Numbered from the stretch's first letter, positions 1-8,388 are shown. The stretch is 38,891 nt of DNA from Candidatus Bathyarchaeota archaeon (GCA_025058595.1 JANXEK010000012.1:1-38891), one strand, 5' to 3'. The notes: a model not told the origin generated them from the letters alone. Numbers and translations are program-made.

Positions 1-51
1 AACCTCTATCTTGACATATCTCTCCCCGGACTCTAATACTCGGATTTCCAT
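1..51 (-). CDS. rpoL: DNA-directed RNA polymerase subunit L (N-terminal fragment)
   Basis: Seventeen codons from an ATG at 49-51 run to the window edge and read MEIRVLESGERYVKIEV. This matches the start of archaeal RNA polymerase subunit L (Rpo11, related to eukaryotic Rpb11/AC19), which pairs with subunit D to nucleate polymerase assembly. The fragment is very short, so the call rests as much on context: rpoL directly follows csl4 in many Thermoproteota, and here the gap after the csl4 stop is 13 nt, as expected for an operon. The rest of the gene lies outside the window. Confidence 0.75.
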   Translation of the reverse strand, partial: MEIRVLESGERYVKIEV

Positions 52-64
52 ACCTATATCCCCC

Positions 65-649
65 CTATACTACCTTAAAATTACCGTAATATTTACTTAT
101 CCTCCTCTGCTCTGTTACATTGCATCTAACGCATACAAGGCTCTGCTCCTTCCTCTCTAGTATCGAACCGCAATAGGGGCATCTAGCTAGTATAACCCCG
201 AAACCCGGTCCAGATATGGTGAGATGGTATACGTTATTGCAGTAGGATACGATCGATGCATATATATTATCACCAGGCTTAACTATGTCCCTCATATTAT
301 CGGCTTTAATTTTCTTCAACCTAGATATATGCAGGATACCTGTGAATGGGGGTTGAAAAACTTTAGATCTACCTACGACTTTAAGTATATGAGCGAAAGC
401 TATTCTATCGCTTACTTCGTATACTAAACAGTATACGTTATCGCCGGGTTTAGGTAGCGGATATCTACATAGCGTCTTCTCTATGTAGACGATACGTTTA
501 TCCATATCGAATACGGGGTAACCCACCATCGATGATCTTACGATACCTAGATCCTCATAGAACCCGTATTTAGGTTCAAACTCCTCTACCACAGCTACTC
601 TATCCCCAGGTACAACTATCTCTTCACGTCTCACTACACCGCTAACCAT
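65..649 (-). CDS. csl4: Exosome RNA-binding subunit Csl4
   Basis: 194 residues. Csl4 forms the RNA-binding cap of the archaeal exosome with Rrp4 and helps recruit DnaG. The order fits the family: an N-terminal domain beginning with a conserved PGDRVAVVEEF-type segment (about residues 14-24), a central S1-like RNA-binding domain (about 68-150) and a C-terminal zinc ribbon with CPYCG and CVRC pairs (about 156-178). The gene overlaps the upstream methyltransferase by 8 nt and is followed after 13 nt by rpoL, so it is cotranscribed with translation genes. Family length is typical. Confidence 0.92.
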   Translation of the reverse strand: MVSGVVRREEIVVPGDRVAVVEEFEPKYGFYEDLGIVRSSMVGYPVFDMDKRIVYIEKTLCRYPLPKPGDNVYCLVYEVSDRIAFAHILKVVGRSKVFQPPFTGILHISRLKKIKADNMRDIVKPGDNIYASIVSYCNNVYHLTISGPGFGVILARCPYCGSILERKEQSLVCVRCNVTEQRRISKYYGNFKVV

Positions 650-1277
650 GTCGAGCTACCACCTTATACACGTTTATCTTAACGCTATGTCTAGGTTTCC
701 TATGGAAGCTGAATAGATACGGTATCTCTATCTCGGCTACATATATAGCCTCTATCCTTCCACCACATTTTTCTACATAGCTCTTTATAAATTCATCGGT
801 TCCACTCTTATGCATACTATACACTACACGCCCAGTTTTCAAAGCTTTAAAGAGGAATATCCTATCAGCTCCTCTACGTTGGACGCCGAACGGAGGGTTC
901 TGTACGACAGTATCGCACTTACATTTTAGATTCAAGCTAGCTACATCTGCTTGAACCCAATCTATAGTATCTGATACATCTAGCGTCTCAGCATTCATCG
1001 AAGCAGTCTCTAAAGCCGATCTATCTATATCGACCCCGATAACATAGTATGCGCCTAAGAGGGCTGCGCCTATCGATAGAATACCCGTACCGCATCCAAG
1101 ATCGAGTACGACCCTACCATATATATCCCCGTTAAGATATGCTACCCTCAATACCTTTACAGCTAGATCGACTGGTGTAGGATACTGCTCCAAGCTAGGC
1201 TTAGGTTTGGGATAGCTCGCAAGTCTAGATAGATCTATCTCGATCTTCTTCCAATTAGGTATCTCTGAAAAGTTCAT
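642..1277 (-). CDS. Predicted RNA methyltransferase (COG2263, METTL5-like)
   Basis: 211 residues with a class I SAM-dependent methyltransferase fold. The SAM-binding glycine loop VLDLGCGTGIL lies near residue 58, an acidic ribose-binding residue follows in GVDID, and the NPPFG motif near residue 127 is the (N/D)PPF/Y signature of N6-adenine methylases. This family includes the METTL5-type rRNA methyltransferases, so a nucleic-acid adenine target, probably rRNA, is inferred; the exact target cannot be read from sequence. It overlaps the dph2 3' end by 23 nt and csl4 by 8 nt, which indicates tight translational coupling. The dph2-methylase-csl4-rpoL order is a known archaeal arrangement. Confidence 0.85.
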   Translation of the reverse strand: MNFSEIPNWKKIEIDLSRLASYPKPKPSLEQYPTPVDLAVKVLRVAYLNGDIYGRVVLDLGCGTGILSIGAALLGAYYVIGVDIDRSALETASMNAETLDVSDTIDWVQADVASLNLKCKCDTVVQNPPFGVQRRGADRIFLFKALKTGRVVYSMHKSGTDEFIKSYVEKCGGRIEAIYVAEIEIPYLFSFHRKPRHSVKINVYKVVARHG

Positions 1278-2244
1278 CCCACCTTCTAACCCCTAAAGCT
1301 ACCATTACCTCGCTAGGATTCAATACAGGCTTATCTATCCTGAAGCTATCCTCTAAAGCTAATCTAGGGCATGCAGTATTAACGAATACCTCTATACTTC
1401 TGAAACTCGAAAGTATGTCCGGATCGAATATATGCATCGGTAGGATATAGACGGTCTTACCATGCTCTCTCAGGAGATATTCGATTTCTCTGACCTTATC
1501 TAAATCCATCTGACCAGGTTGAAGACCTAGTAATATACCGAAGATCCTAGCATCCACCGCTTTAACTATAGATGCATACCTCTTTGCTAGAAACCTCCTC
1601 TTCACATCCTTCAGATCCGTTACCTGGAGTGTGAACGGGTCGACTGCGAATGTAGGCTTTCCGGTCGCTAAAGCTACACCTAGCGGGTGGAACAAACCCC
1701 CACCTATATAGAGGAATGCATCGACATCGTCCGCTATATCCTCCGCAGCCGATGTATCGCATCCAAGTATCTGACCTTCATAGATAGCCCTGAATCTAGG
1801 CTTACCTATATATACTATCTTCCCATATTCTTCAAGAATTCTTTTAGCCTCCATCAGCTTACCTATATGCTGAACTATAGTTACGAGCCCTATCTTACGA
1901 TAGCCTTTTAAGATACTCATAGCTTTTGATACAGCCTGCTTCACATCCAGATCCGATCTCACTTCTACGTATAGAACTCTATTCGAATCCATACCAGGTA
2001 TAGCTGCATGCCCCATATGGATTATCAGGTCGACAGACAGCTTCCTAGCTGCATCGTAGGGTAACATACAAGCTCCGAAGCATGGATCAGCCGAAACGTA
2101 GACCCTACATCCAAACCTATCTCTAATTAGATCGGCGAGTTTAAGAGCATACTCAGAGAAACCTTCTGGAGCTTGGATTAAAACGCATCTAGGATTATAC
2201 CTTTCGATCCCAGCTGAAATCTTCTCGTAATCTACGGTGAACAC
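1255..2244 (-). CDS. dph2: Diphthamide synthase Dph2 (3-amino-3-carboxypropyl transferase)
   Basis: 329 residues. Archaeal Dph2 is a noncanonical radical SAM enzyme that moves the 3-amino-3-carboxypropyl group of SAM to a histidine of elongation factor 2, the first step to diphthamide. The three cysteines that hold its [4Fe-4S] cluster, one per domain, are visible: C59 in DPCFGAC, C163 in LGCDTS and C293 in NTACPRLALED, matching the C59/C163/C287 pattern known from Pyrococcus. Length and spacing are normal. It lies 37 nt after the L10e gene and overlaps the downstream methylase, so it belongs to the same translation-related operon. Confidence 0.93.
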   Translation of the reverse strand: MFTVDYEKISAGIERYNPRCVLIQAPEGFSEYALKLADLIRDRFGCRVYVSADPCFGACMLPYDAARKLSVDLIIHMGHAAIPGMDSNRVLYVEVRSDLDVKQAVSKAMSILKGYRKIGLVTIVQHIGKLMEAKRILEEYGKIVYIGKPRFRAIYEGQILGCDTSAAEDIADDVDAFLYIGGGLFHPLGVALATGKPTFAVDPFTLQVTDLKDVKRRFLAKRYASIVKAVDARIFGILLGLQPGQMDLDKVREIEYLLREHGKTVYILPMHIFDPDILSSFRSIEVFVNTACPRLALEDSFRIDKPVLNPSEVMVALGVRRWDELFRDT

Positions 2245-2281
2245 TTAAGCTCCCATAAAATCACAGATCTTCTCCGAGGTA

Positions 2282-2782
2282 TTAACTCTTCTTCGAAACG
2301 ATTATAGCAGTCTCTATGGGTATTTTGTAAGCAGCCCTCTTAAGCGCTTCGCACGCTTTCTCTACACCATCCTCGTTAACCTCTACGAAAGCTATAACCT
2401 GACCTGGGGAGACCCTTGCAGCGGTACCTATAGGTCTACCGAAAGCTCTGCGCATACCTTGAGATAATCTATCTGCACCTGCACCTGTCTGCATTTTATG
2501 CTCCCTTAACACTATATGCGGATATAGGTTAACCCTGAAATGATAGCTATCCACGTTTAAACTGGTCTCTAGATACTTGTTAGCAGCTAGCCTAGCAGAT
2601 TCTAGGGCGCTATCTCTTATCTGCCCCCCCTCCTTAGCTACGAGCTCCACTCTACACGGAAACCCAGCTTTAGTATTCCCCATGTCAAGCCTAACCAGTT
2701 TAGGTTGCGGTACACCGTCTATATACTCACGTCTAGTGTAAGGTGAACTCGACGGTATACGGTAGTTCCTACCTTTAACCAT
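2282..2782 (-). CDS. rpl10e: Large-subunit ribosomal protein L10e (uL16 family)
   Basis: 166 residues, colinear with archaeal L10e: basic N-terminus MVKGRNYRI, then a central segment typical of uL16/L10e including LREHKMQTGAGADRL and GRPIGTAARVSPGQ, which contact the 23S rRNA near the peptidyl-transferase centre. It is the first gene of the minus-strand operon. An AT-rich TTTAAAT at 2816-2822 lies about 35 bp upstream of the ATG and is a plausible TATA box, consistent with a short leader. Length and start are standard for the family. Confidence 0.95.
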   Translation of the reverse strand: MVKGRNYRIPSSSPYTRREYIDGVPQPKLVRLDMGNTKAGFPCRVELVAKEGGQIRDSALESARLAANKYLETSLNVDSYHFRVNLYPHIVLREHKMQTGAGADRLSQGMRRAFGRPIGTAARVSPGQVIAFVEVNEDGVEKACEALKRAAYKIPIETAIIVSKKS

Positions 2783-2886
2783 GGCGTTATCATGTTCATC
2801 GATGGAATCCTCAGATTTAAATGTTTATAGGGAGTATTATCGTTAAATGTGAACGGCTCTACTTCGAGATACAGGTTGGATAAGCT

Positions 2887-3789
2887 TTGAGAGTCTTACC
2901 TATCAGCTTCGATTCTATGGGTACTCGAAGTATGTGTATCTACGTAGAGACGAGCGATGTGAAGATTATAGTAGATCCGAGTGTATCCCTCGCACCTGTA
3001 AGGTATGGTCTACCCCCTCACAGTCTAGAGATAGAAAAGATGAAGGAGGATTGGGAGAAGATACTAGAATATGGTTGTAAAGCGGATATACTAATAGTTA
3101 CGCATTACCATTACGATCATCATAACCCGGATGAAGGGTTAGATATGTATGATGATAAGATAGTCTTCATCAAGAATCCTAGGGTTAACATCAACCTTAG
3201 TCAGAAGCTTAGAGCAGCGTACTTCCTGGAAAGGATGGGTAGCCTTCCATATAGATTGGAGGAGGCTGATGGAGGGGAATACGTATTCGGGTCTACGAGG
3301 ATTAAATTCTCTAAGCCGGTATTCCACGGTACGAATCCTAGGCTCGGATACATATTAGAGGTTCTCATAGATAACGGTGTGGAGAGGTTGGTCTATACGA
3401 GCGACGTGGAAGGTCCATCCCTAGACGATCAGGTGAACTTCATGATAGAATCCAAGCCTACGATGGCCTTCGTAGACGGCCCCATGACCTATATGCTCGG
3501 CTACAGATACCCTAAAGCTAGCCTTGATAGATCCATAGAGAATCTATATAGGTTGATGGATGGAGGTCATGTTAAGACTCTCATCTTAGATCACCATCTA
3601 CTAAGGGATCTAGCTTGGATGGATAGGATGAAGCCCCTCCTAGATAGAGCAGGCAAAATCGACGTGAAAGTTATGACAGCCGCTGAGTTTATAGGCCGGA
3701 TTCCCTCGCTCCTGGAAGCTAAGAGGAGGGAGCTATACGAGCTCTACCCTGAGAAGCCGTCCAGAAGGTGGAGGATACGCGAAGAATAA
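2887..3789 (+). CDS. Metallo-beta-lactamase-fold hydrolase (UPF0282 family)
   Basis: 300 residues. The metal-binding HxHxDH motif is THYHYDHHNP (H73, H75, D77, H78), with further conserved histidines in VFHGTN and LILDHHLLRD. Sequence and length fit UPF0282, an archaeal MBL-fold family with no assigned substrate, so only a metal-dependent hydrolase role is supported. The start is TTG at 2887; the N-terminus MRVLPISFDSMGTRSM matches the family beginning, so this start is preferred. It is divergent from the L10e operon across about 100 bp and convergent with the DUF763 gene, whose end is 6 nt away. Confidence 0.82.
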   Translation: MRVLPISFDSMGTRSMCIYVETSDVKIIVDPSVSLAPVRYGLPPHSLEIEKMKEDWEKILEYGCKADILIVTHYHYDHHNPDEGLDMYDDKIVFIKNPRVNINLSQKLRAAYFLERMGSLPYRLEEADGGEYVFGSTRIKFSKPVFHGTNPRLGYILEVLIDNGVERLVYTSDVEGPSLDDQVNFMIESKPTMAFVDGPMTYMLGYRYPKASLDRSIENLYRLMDGGHVKTLILDHHLLRDLAWMDRMKPLLDRAGKIDVKVMTAAEFIGRIPSLLEAKRRELYELYPEKPSRRWRIREE

Positions 3790-3795
3790 TCGATA

Positions 3796-4932
3796 CTACC
3801 TCAACCCTAATCTATCCATATAGCTTGATAACCTCTTGAACGCTTCAAGCTTCTCTCTATCGCCTAACTTAGATTTATCGTACGCTTCATCCAGAATAGC
3901 TATAACCTCATCGTAGACTCTACGGAGTATAGGAAATGGTATGCCATCCTTCCCTCCGAACGCAAAGCAGTATTTAACCGGATCCCTCCAGCTCGGCGGC
4001 TCACCGTAGATTATCTGTGATAGTAGAGCTAAACCCCTAACGGTAGCTGGTCCTACACCCTTTAAAGCTAATAGCTCCTCATAACTGGACGGCTTAACTC
4101 TATACGCAGCTTTCAAAGCATCCCAGTTTACGGATTCAGGGTTAAGCTTAAGCCTCATCTGAGGCCTCCTTTCGACCATGTTTAACCCTAATATCTCCTC
4201 TATAGTCTTCTGCCTATTATCCAAGCTTAACTCGGATAGAATTCTCCTAAGCCTAGATGGGTTTTCGCATGCGAGATCTACAGAGGCTCTTCTACAACCT
4301 TCAGATTCGTATGCAACCATGTTTAATACATAGCTATGTCTACCATCACCAACTATAGCTTCGTGAGGTTCTACTACGAAGCTTCTAACTCTATCCGATA
4401 TCCAGTGATACCTTCTAGCCCATCCTAAATCTTCGTCCATACCCTGCTGTACGACAGCCCACCCTCCATCTTTACATACGAACATAGTATGATGGTATAC
4501 CTTGTAGCCATCCTGTATAGCTGCATTATCTACTTTAGCCGTAAGCCTACTAGCATATCTAAGCTTATAGGCTTCTTCATCGGAGAAGCCATAGATCTTA
4601 CATATCTCTAGAATCTCATCCTGCGCCCTCCTCCCCTCAGAACCTTTACCTCCTACAGCTCTAATCCCTACATCGATCTGGGATGATAATACGCTTTTAA
4701 GAACGCCGCATAGGACTGTTGTCGTACCGCTACTATCCCAATCATAGCCTAATACGCATGCTAGGCTTTGAAACCAGAAGGGATCAGATATTCTTACGAG
4801 TATACCTTTATATCCATATTCGTCATACATTATCCTCAATATTATGGAGCTTAAAGCTTTCATACGCTCGATAAGCCATCTGGGAGTCTTACCCTCATGC
4901 AGTGGTAGATCTGCTACACCAGATCTCTCCAA
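3796..4932 (-). CDS. DUF763 domain protein
   Basis: 378 residues matching DUF763, a family found in thermophilic archaea and some bacteria with no established activity. The N-terminal family signature MERSGVADLPLHEGKTP is present, as is a YHHTMFV segment near residue 145. A helix-hairpin-helix-like stretch GVGPATVRGLALL lies near residue 293, typical of non-sequence-specific DNA binding, so a role in DNA metabolism is a reasonable inference and no more. The gene is transcribed from its own promoter: an ATATATATA tract at 4958-4966 lies about 30 bp before the ATG. It is divergent from the flavodoxin gene. Confidence 0.8.
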   Translation of the reverse strand: MERSGVADLPLHEGKTPRWLIERMKALSSIILRIMYDEYGYKGILVRISDPFWFQSLACVLGYDWDSSGTTTVLCGVLKSVLSSQIDVGIRAVGGKGSEGRRAQDEILEICKIYGFSDEEAYKLRYASRLTAKVDNAAIQDGYKVYHHTMFVCKDGGWAVVQQGMDEDLGWARRYHWISDRVRSFVVEPHEAIVGDGRHSYVLNMVAYESEGCRRASVDLACENPSRLRRILSELSLDNRQKTIEEILGLNMVERRPQMRLKLNPESVNWDALKAAYRVKPSSYEELLALKGVGPATVRGLALLSQIIYGEPPSWRDPVKYCFAFGGKDGIPFPILRRVYDEVIAILDEAYDKSKLGDREKLEAFKRLSSYMDRLGLR

Positions 4933-5008
4933 AGATACATCGTATATGTGATTTTGAATATATATAAGATAAGGTTTATGACCTATAGGATGGGTTAGAA
5001 TCTATCGG
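4933..5008. promoter_or_regulatory. Divergent promoter region (DUF763 / flavodoxin)
   Basis: This 76-bp spacer separates two head-to-head genes. ATATATATA at 4958-4966 sits about 30 bp before the DUF763 ATG on the minus strand, and TTTATG at 4975-4980 sits about 32 bp before the GTG of the flavodoxin on the plus strand. Both distances fit archaeal TATA boxes with very short or absent leaders. The boxes were read by eye only. Confidence 0.4.
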
Positions 5009-5491
5009 GTGGATATGGCAAAAATACTTGTCGTATACTATTCTAGGACGGGTAATACTAGGAGATTAGCCGAAGTATTCGCTGAAGCTTTGAGGGAGGA
5101 AGGATTGGAAGTCGATCTGAAATCTATCTCAGAAGTTAAACCTGAAGATCTAGAAGCGTATGACGGTGTAGCTGTAGGTTCTCCGACATACTATGGGCTT
5201 ATGGCCTCGGAAGTTAAGAAGCTGATAGACGACTCTGTTAAGATACATGGTAAGCTGGATGGCAAGGTTGGAGCTGCATTTACATCTGCTGGAGGATATT
5301 CCACCGGAGCTGAGACAACCATACTATCAATAATATTATCTATGCTTATACACGGTATGATAGTTCAAGGGGATCCTGAGGATTACCACTACGGTGTAGC
5401 GGTTAAAGGTAGGGGAGGGAAATCTGATATAGAAGCTACGAGGCGGAAAGCTAAAAGGATGGCGGATCTAGTTAAGAAGCTTACGAGTTAA
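5009..5491 (+). CDS. Flavodoxin / WrbA-like flavoprotein
   Basis: 160 residues with a flavodoxin fold: the FMN phosphate-binding loop SRTGNTRRLA follows the first beta strand, YDGVAVGSPTYYGLMAS is the flavin-side loop, and AAFTSAGGYSTGAETT is the second flavin loop seen in WrbA/NAD(P)H:quinone oxidoreductases. It probably carries FMN and serves as an electron carrier or quinone reductase; the partner is unknown. The listed start is GTG at 5009. An in-frame ATG at 5015 gives MAKILVVYYS, the more usual family N-terminus, so the true start may be six bases later. Confidence 0.88.
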   Translation: MDMAKILVVYYSRTGNTRRLAEVFAEALREEGLEVDLKSISEVKPEDLEAYDGVAVGSPTYYGLMASEVKKLIDDSVKIHGKLDGKVGAAFTSAGGYSTGAETTILSIILSMLIHGMIVQGDPEDYHYGVAVKGRGGKSDIEATRRKAKRMADLVKKLTS

Positions 5492-5594
5492 TCGTAACTC
5501 TATGTAGCATCTCAACTTTAATACCCTTATTTTTCGGTTATAAATCGATACCGGCACACCTTTATACGTGAGGATAGCGTAGATAATCTAGCGA

Positions 5595-5828
5595 GTGGGA
5601 TGCGGCTTGTCTTCTAAGAGAAACGAGAAATCCACGAGGATAATACCTCATAAGCATTGCCCCGTATGCGGTGTAGCTATCCCTATGGATAAAGAATACT
5701 GCTCCAGTGAATGCGCTGAGACCGATATGAAGCAGAAGAAGCAGTTAGACCGTATGAGGAAGCTTGTATACATAATGATAGCTGTTATGATAGCTTTAAC
5801 TATCCTTATGATGTCCTTCGGACGCTAG
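5595..5828 (+). CDS. DUF2116 zinc-ribbon membrane protein
   Basis: 77 residues. A CPVCG...CSSEC zinc ribbon (C22, C25, C36, C40) is followed by a short basic/charged coil and one C-terminal transmembrane segment (about 58-75). This layout defines DUF2116, a small archaeal family of unknown function. The listed start is GTG at 5595; a TTG at 5607 would give a protein four residues shorter, and the conserved core begins only near residue 19, so the start is uncertain. A possible TATA box TTTATAC at 5561-5567 lies about 31 bp upstream. It is followed by the next gene after 16 nt. Confidence 0.75.
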   Translation: MGCGLSSKRNEKSTRIIPHKHCPVCGVAIPMDKEYCSSECAETDMKQKKQLDRMRKLVYIMIAVMIALTILMMSFGR

Positions 5829-5844
5829 AGGGGGCTATCTAGAG

Positions 5845-6504
5845 TTGAGTAGGGATGTAAGGAAGCCTAAAATCGTAGAGATGCTCGGAGACCTTGTAGA
5901 ATCCTATGCCGTAAGCGGCAGGTATACCTACCTTAAGATTAGAGGATCACGCTACGACTACATGATCTACGGCAGAGGGGCCGCCGGGTTATACATTATC
6001 TCATCTATATTAGCGGTTTATACGGTATGCAGCGAGGATGATATGGATGAAAGGTATGATCCAGTATTTAGGAGGCTTAAATCCATGGAGTGTATATGGG
6101 ATAACCGTAGGCGGTTGTTTAAACCGAACCCCATGTTAGATGATCTTAGAGAGTATATACCGGACCTGCAGGTATCTACGGAGCTCGCTGATCTGCTTAA
6201 CCAAGATAAATCTATTATGAACTCTATGCTTAGGTTAAAGCCTTCATCGCTATCGATAACACTCTTCTCTATACCGCCGGAGTATCAGCCGTTCACTATG
6301 TATAGAGAAGCTTTAATGAAAGGTATGGCTGAATACTATAAGCTTCCGCTAGCTATACGTTGGCATGTATCGATCGTTAAATCGCATCCACCCTTCTCTA
6401 AACCTTCGATACACGCTATCATAGATATGCTGGAATCTATCCTAGCATACGTGAGATCTGAGGGGGATAGATCTTTAAGCATGTATAACGTGAGTATAGG
6501 TTGA
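5845..6504 (+). CDS. Uncharacterised protein, 219 residues
   Basis: I do not recognise the family. The start is TTG at 5845 preceded by a purine-rich GAGGGGG at 5829-5835, a possible ribosome-binding site. The protein looks soluble, with a mixed alpha/beta pattern, a hydrophobic strand GLYIISSILAVYTV near residues 48-61 and an extended proline-containing segment SHPPFSKPSIHAI near 188-200. No metal-binding cysteine pairs, P-loop or signal peptide is seen. It lies 16 nt after the DUF2116 gene and 6 nt before the ROK kinase gene, so it is probably cotranscribed with both. Codon use is like its neighbours, which argues for a real gene. Confidence 0.65.
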   Translation: MSRDVRKPKIVEMLGDLVESYAVSGRYTYLKIRGSRYDYMIYGRGAAGLYIISSILAVYTVCSEDDMDERYDPVFRRLKSMECIWDNRRRLFKPNPMLDDLREYIPDLQVSTELADLLNQDKSIMNSMLRLKPSSLSITLFSIPPEYQPFTMYREALMKGMAEYYKLPLAIRWHVSIVKSHPPFSKPSIHAIIDMLESILAYVRSEGDRSLSMYNVSIG

Positions 6505-6510
6505 TGTTCC

Positions 6511-7503
6511 ATGCCTTATGTCGATAGATTTACGATTTCCGTCGATATAGGTGCTACGAATATAAGGGTAGCCCTAACCGATGGAGCTAGGTTGATCGAT
6601 AAGATAATGGAGCCTACCGTTAGGCTTAGGGATAGCTTAGATCTAGCTATGCAGGTTATCAGGTTATCTAGAATTATTATAGGTAAGCATAGGGTTGAAG
6701 GTATAGCTGCGATAGGTATAGCTACGATAGGCCCTATGGATATGAGGACCGGTGAACTGTTTAACGTAGCAAACCTAGCTATGGAAACCCGTATCGATAG
6801 GATACCTTTAAAGAAGCCTATAGAGGATGAGTTTGATACGCCCGTATTCATGATAAACGATGCTAGCGCAGCAGCTTTAGCAGAACATATGTTCGGTATC
6901 GGTGTTGGTCTAGCAAACCTGGTATACATAACTCTAAGTACAGGTATCGGTGGAGGGGTCATAGTAGATAACAAACTAATTAAAGGTAAGGATGGAAACG
7001 CTCATGAGGTAGGCCATATAGTTGTCGATATCGAGGAGAGGCTTATCTGCGGATGTGGCGGTAGAGGGCATTGGGAAGCTTACTGTTCAGGTTCAGGGAT
7101 ACCTAAGTATACAAGGCTTATAGCCGAAAGCGAAAAGGATCTATGGTCTTCAAGCCTACTCTACCAGGAAACAGGTGGATGCCTAGATAGGGTTACATCG
7201 AAGCATGTATACGATCTAGCTAGACGTGGAGATAGGTTCTCCATGAAAATCGTAGAGAGTGTTGGTAGGATCAACGCTATGGGTTTCGCATCTGTGATCA
7301 ACGTATACGATCCAGAGCTTATAACGGTGGGAGGATCGATAGCATTCTACAATCCAGACCTTACACTACCATACATAGAGAGGTGGGTTGGAAGATACAC
7401 GGTTAATAGGGTTCCACGTATAACTATAACGCCTCTAGGTGCAGATATAGGTCTATATGGAGGTATGGCGGCAGCTGTTAAAGGCTTGAAGGGTGAGATT
7501 TAG
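6511..7503 (+). CDS. ROK-family sugar kinase (glucokinase-like)
   Basis: 330 residues. The ROK fold is clear: phosphate-1 motif VDIGATNIRVAL (D12), the catalytic aspartate in MINDASAAA (D117), the second phosphate loop STGIGGGVI (about 143-151), and the ROK zinc/sugar region with EVGH (E166, H169) and CGCGGRGHWE. The zinc motif has His at residue 187 where bacterial members usually have Cys; this HW variant also occurs in archaeal ROK glucokinases. ATP-dependent phosphorylation of glucose or a related hexose is the likely role. It overlaps the next start by one base (TAGTG). Confidence 0.88.
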   Translation: MPYVDRFTISVDIGATNIRVALTDGARLIDKIMEPTVRLRDSLDLAMQVIRLSRIIIGKHRVEGIAAIGIATIGPMDMRTGELFNVANLAMETRIDRIPLKKPIEDEFDTPVFMINDASAAALAEHMFGIGVGLANLVYITLSTGIGGGVIVDNKLIKGKDGNAHEVGHIVVDIEERLICGCGGRGHWEAYCSGSGIPKYTRLIAESEKDLWSSSLLYQETGGCLDRVTSKHVYDLARRGDRFSMKIVESVGRINAMGFASVINVYDPELITVGGSIAFYNPDLTLPYIERWVGRYTVNRVPRITITPLGADIGLYGGMAAAVKGLKGEI

Positions 7504-8291
7504 TGTCTAGGTGGACTGGGCTAACTTTATGCGTAGTAGGTTATGGAAGAGGGTCTGGTAAAACAAGGGTTGTAGAAGAGCTTACGAAGATACTAGTCTC
7601 TAGAGGTTATAGCGTAGCTACGGTTAAGCATTGCCTCCATCCTATAGATGTGACTGATAAAGATACATATAGGCATAGAGCTGCAGGTGCTAGGGCTACG
7701 CTAGCTATCTCTAGAGGTGAGGTTGCACTCTTTCTGACTGATTCTAAGGATAGCTTGGAGGGTTATTTCGATCTACTTCCATCGACCACGTTTACATTGA
7801 TAGAAGGTTTCAGAAGGCTGAATTATCCTAAAATACTATGTATCGCAGATGAAGCTCATCTAAGCGATATAGGCTTTGATATGGGGAGTTTAGTAGCCGT
7901 GGTCATATGTAGAGATAGCGTTAAAATTAGCGGTATAGATAAACCTGTATTTTGTCTAAATGATCTTAATTCTCTAGCCGATATCCTAGTAGATATGGCT
8001 CTAGCCAGGATAAAACGTATGCTTGGAGGATCCGATTGCGGTAGATGCGGCTTCAAAGATTGTAGAAGCTTCGCTTCGGCTATGCTTAAAGGAGAAGTGA
8101 ACCCCTACCTATGCATACTGAGTAGAGGATCTAGGATCGAGATATTCTTCGATGGAAAGCCTATCCAGTTGAACATCTTTACTGAGAAGATAGTCTTCTC
8201 GACTCTTAAGGGTCTACTTTCATGTTTTAAAGGATTGGAAAAGCTAGATGACGCAAACGTTAAGTTTAGATTAGAGATTTCGTCGTTTTAA
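7503..8291 (+). CDS. mobB: MobB-type molybdopterin dinucleotide biosynthesis protein with C-terminal Fe-S domain
   Basis: 262 residues in two parts. Residues 1-170 match MobB: P-loop GYGRGSGKT (13-21), VKHCLHPIDVTDKDTYRHRA (41-60) and LIEGFRRLNYPKI (99-111). MobB is a GTP-binding accessory protein for the guanine-dinucleotide form of the molybdenum/tungsten pterin cofactor, needed here by Fwd. Residues 171-262 add an Fe-S domain with cysteines 179, 182, 187 and 204, the same 3-5-17 spacing as the N-terminal [4Fe-4S] motif of both CdhE proteins in this window. The function of the tail is unknown. The GTG start overlaps the ROK stop. The ACS-like operon begins 97 bp downstream. Confidence 0.82.
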   Translation: MSRWTGLTLCVVGYGRGSGKTRVVEELTKILVSRGYSVATVKHCLHPIDVTDKDTYRHRAAGARATLAISRGEVALFLTDSKDSLEGYFDLLPSTTFTLIEGFRRLNYPKILCIADEAHLSDIGFDMGSLVAVVICRDSVKISGIDKPVFCLNDLNSLADILVDMALARIKRMLGGSDCGRCGFKDCRSFASAMLKGEVNPYLCILSRGSRIEIFFDGKPIQLNIFTEKIVFSTLKGLLSCFKGLEKLDDANVKFRLEISSF

Positions 8292-8334
8292 CCTCTATCA
8301 GGAGATCTTTAGGATTAACTACGTATAAACCTAG

Positions 8335-8388
8335 ACTTTACATAAACAACGTTTACATCGATGTTGAACCCATGTTTCCGTTTGGCAG
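8335..8388 (+). promoter_or_regulatory. Putative promoter/operator of the ACS-like operon
   Basis: Two adjoining symmetrical elements lie just before the TTG start at 8389. TAAAC-AAC-GTTTA at 8343-8355 is a perfect inverted repeat with a 3-base centre, and ACATCGATGT at 8355-8364 is a perfect 10-bp palindrome sharing one base with it. An AT-rich TTTACATAAAC at 8337-8347 could include the TATA element. No Shine-Dalgarno sequence is seen before the TTG, so a short or leaderless transcript is likely. Regulator binding is inferred only from the symmetry. Confidence 0.3.

Noticed and set aside
6516-6974. A 152-codon minus-strand frame inside the ROK kinase gene.
   Set aside because: It lies wholly antisense to a conserved kinase; its composition is that of a shadow frame.
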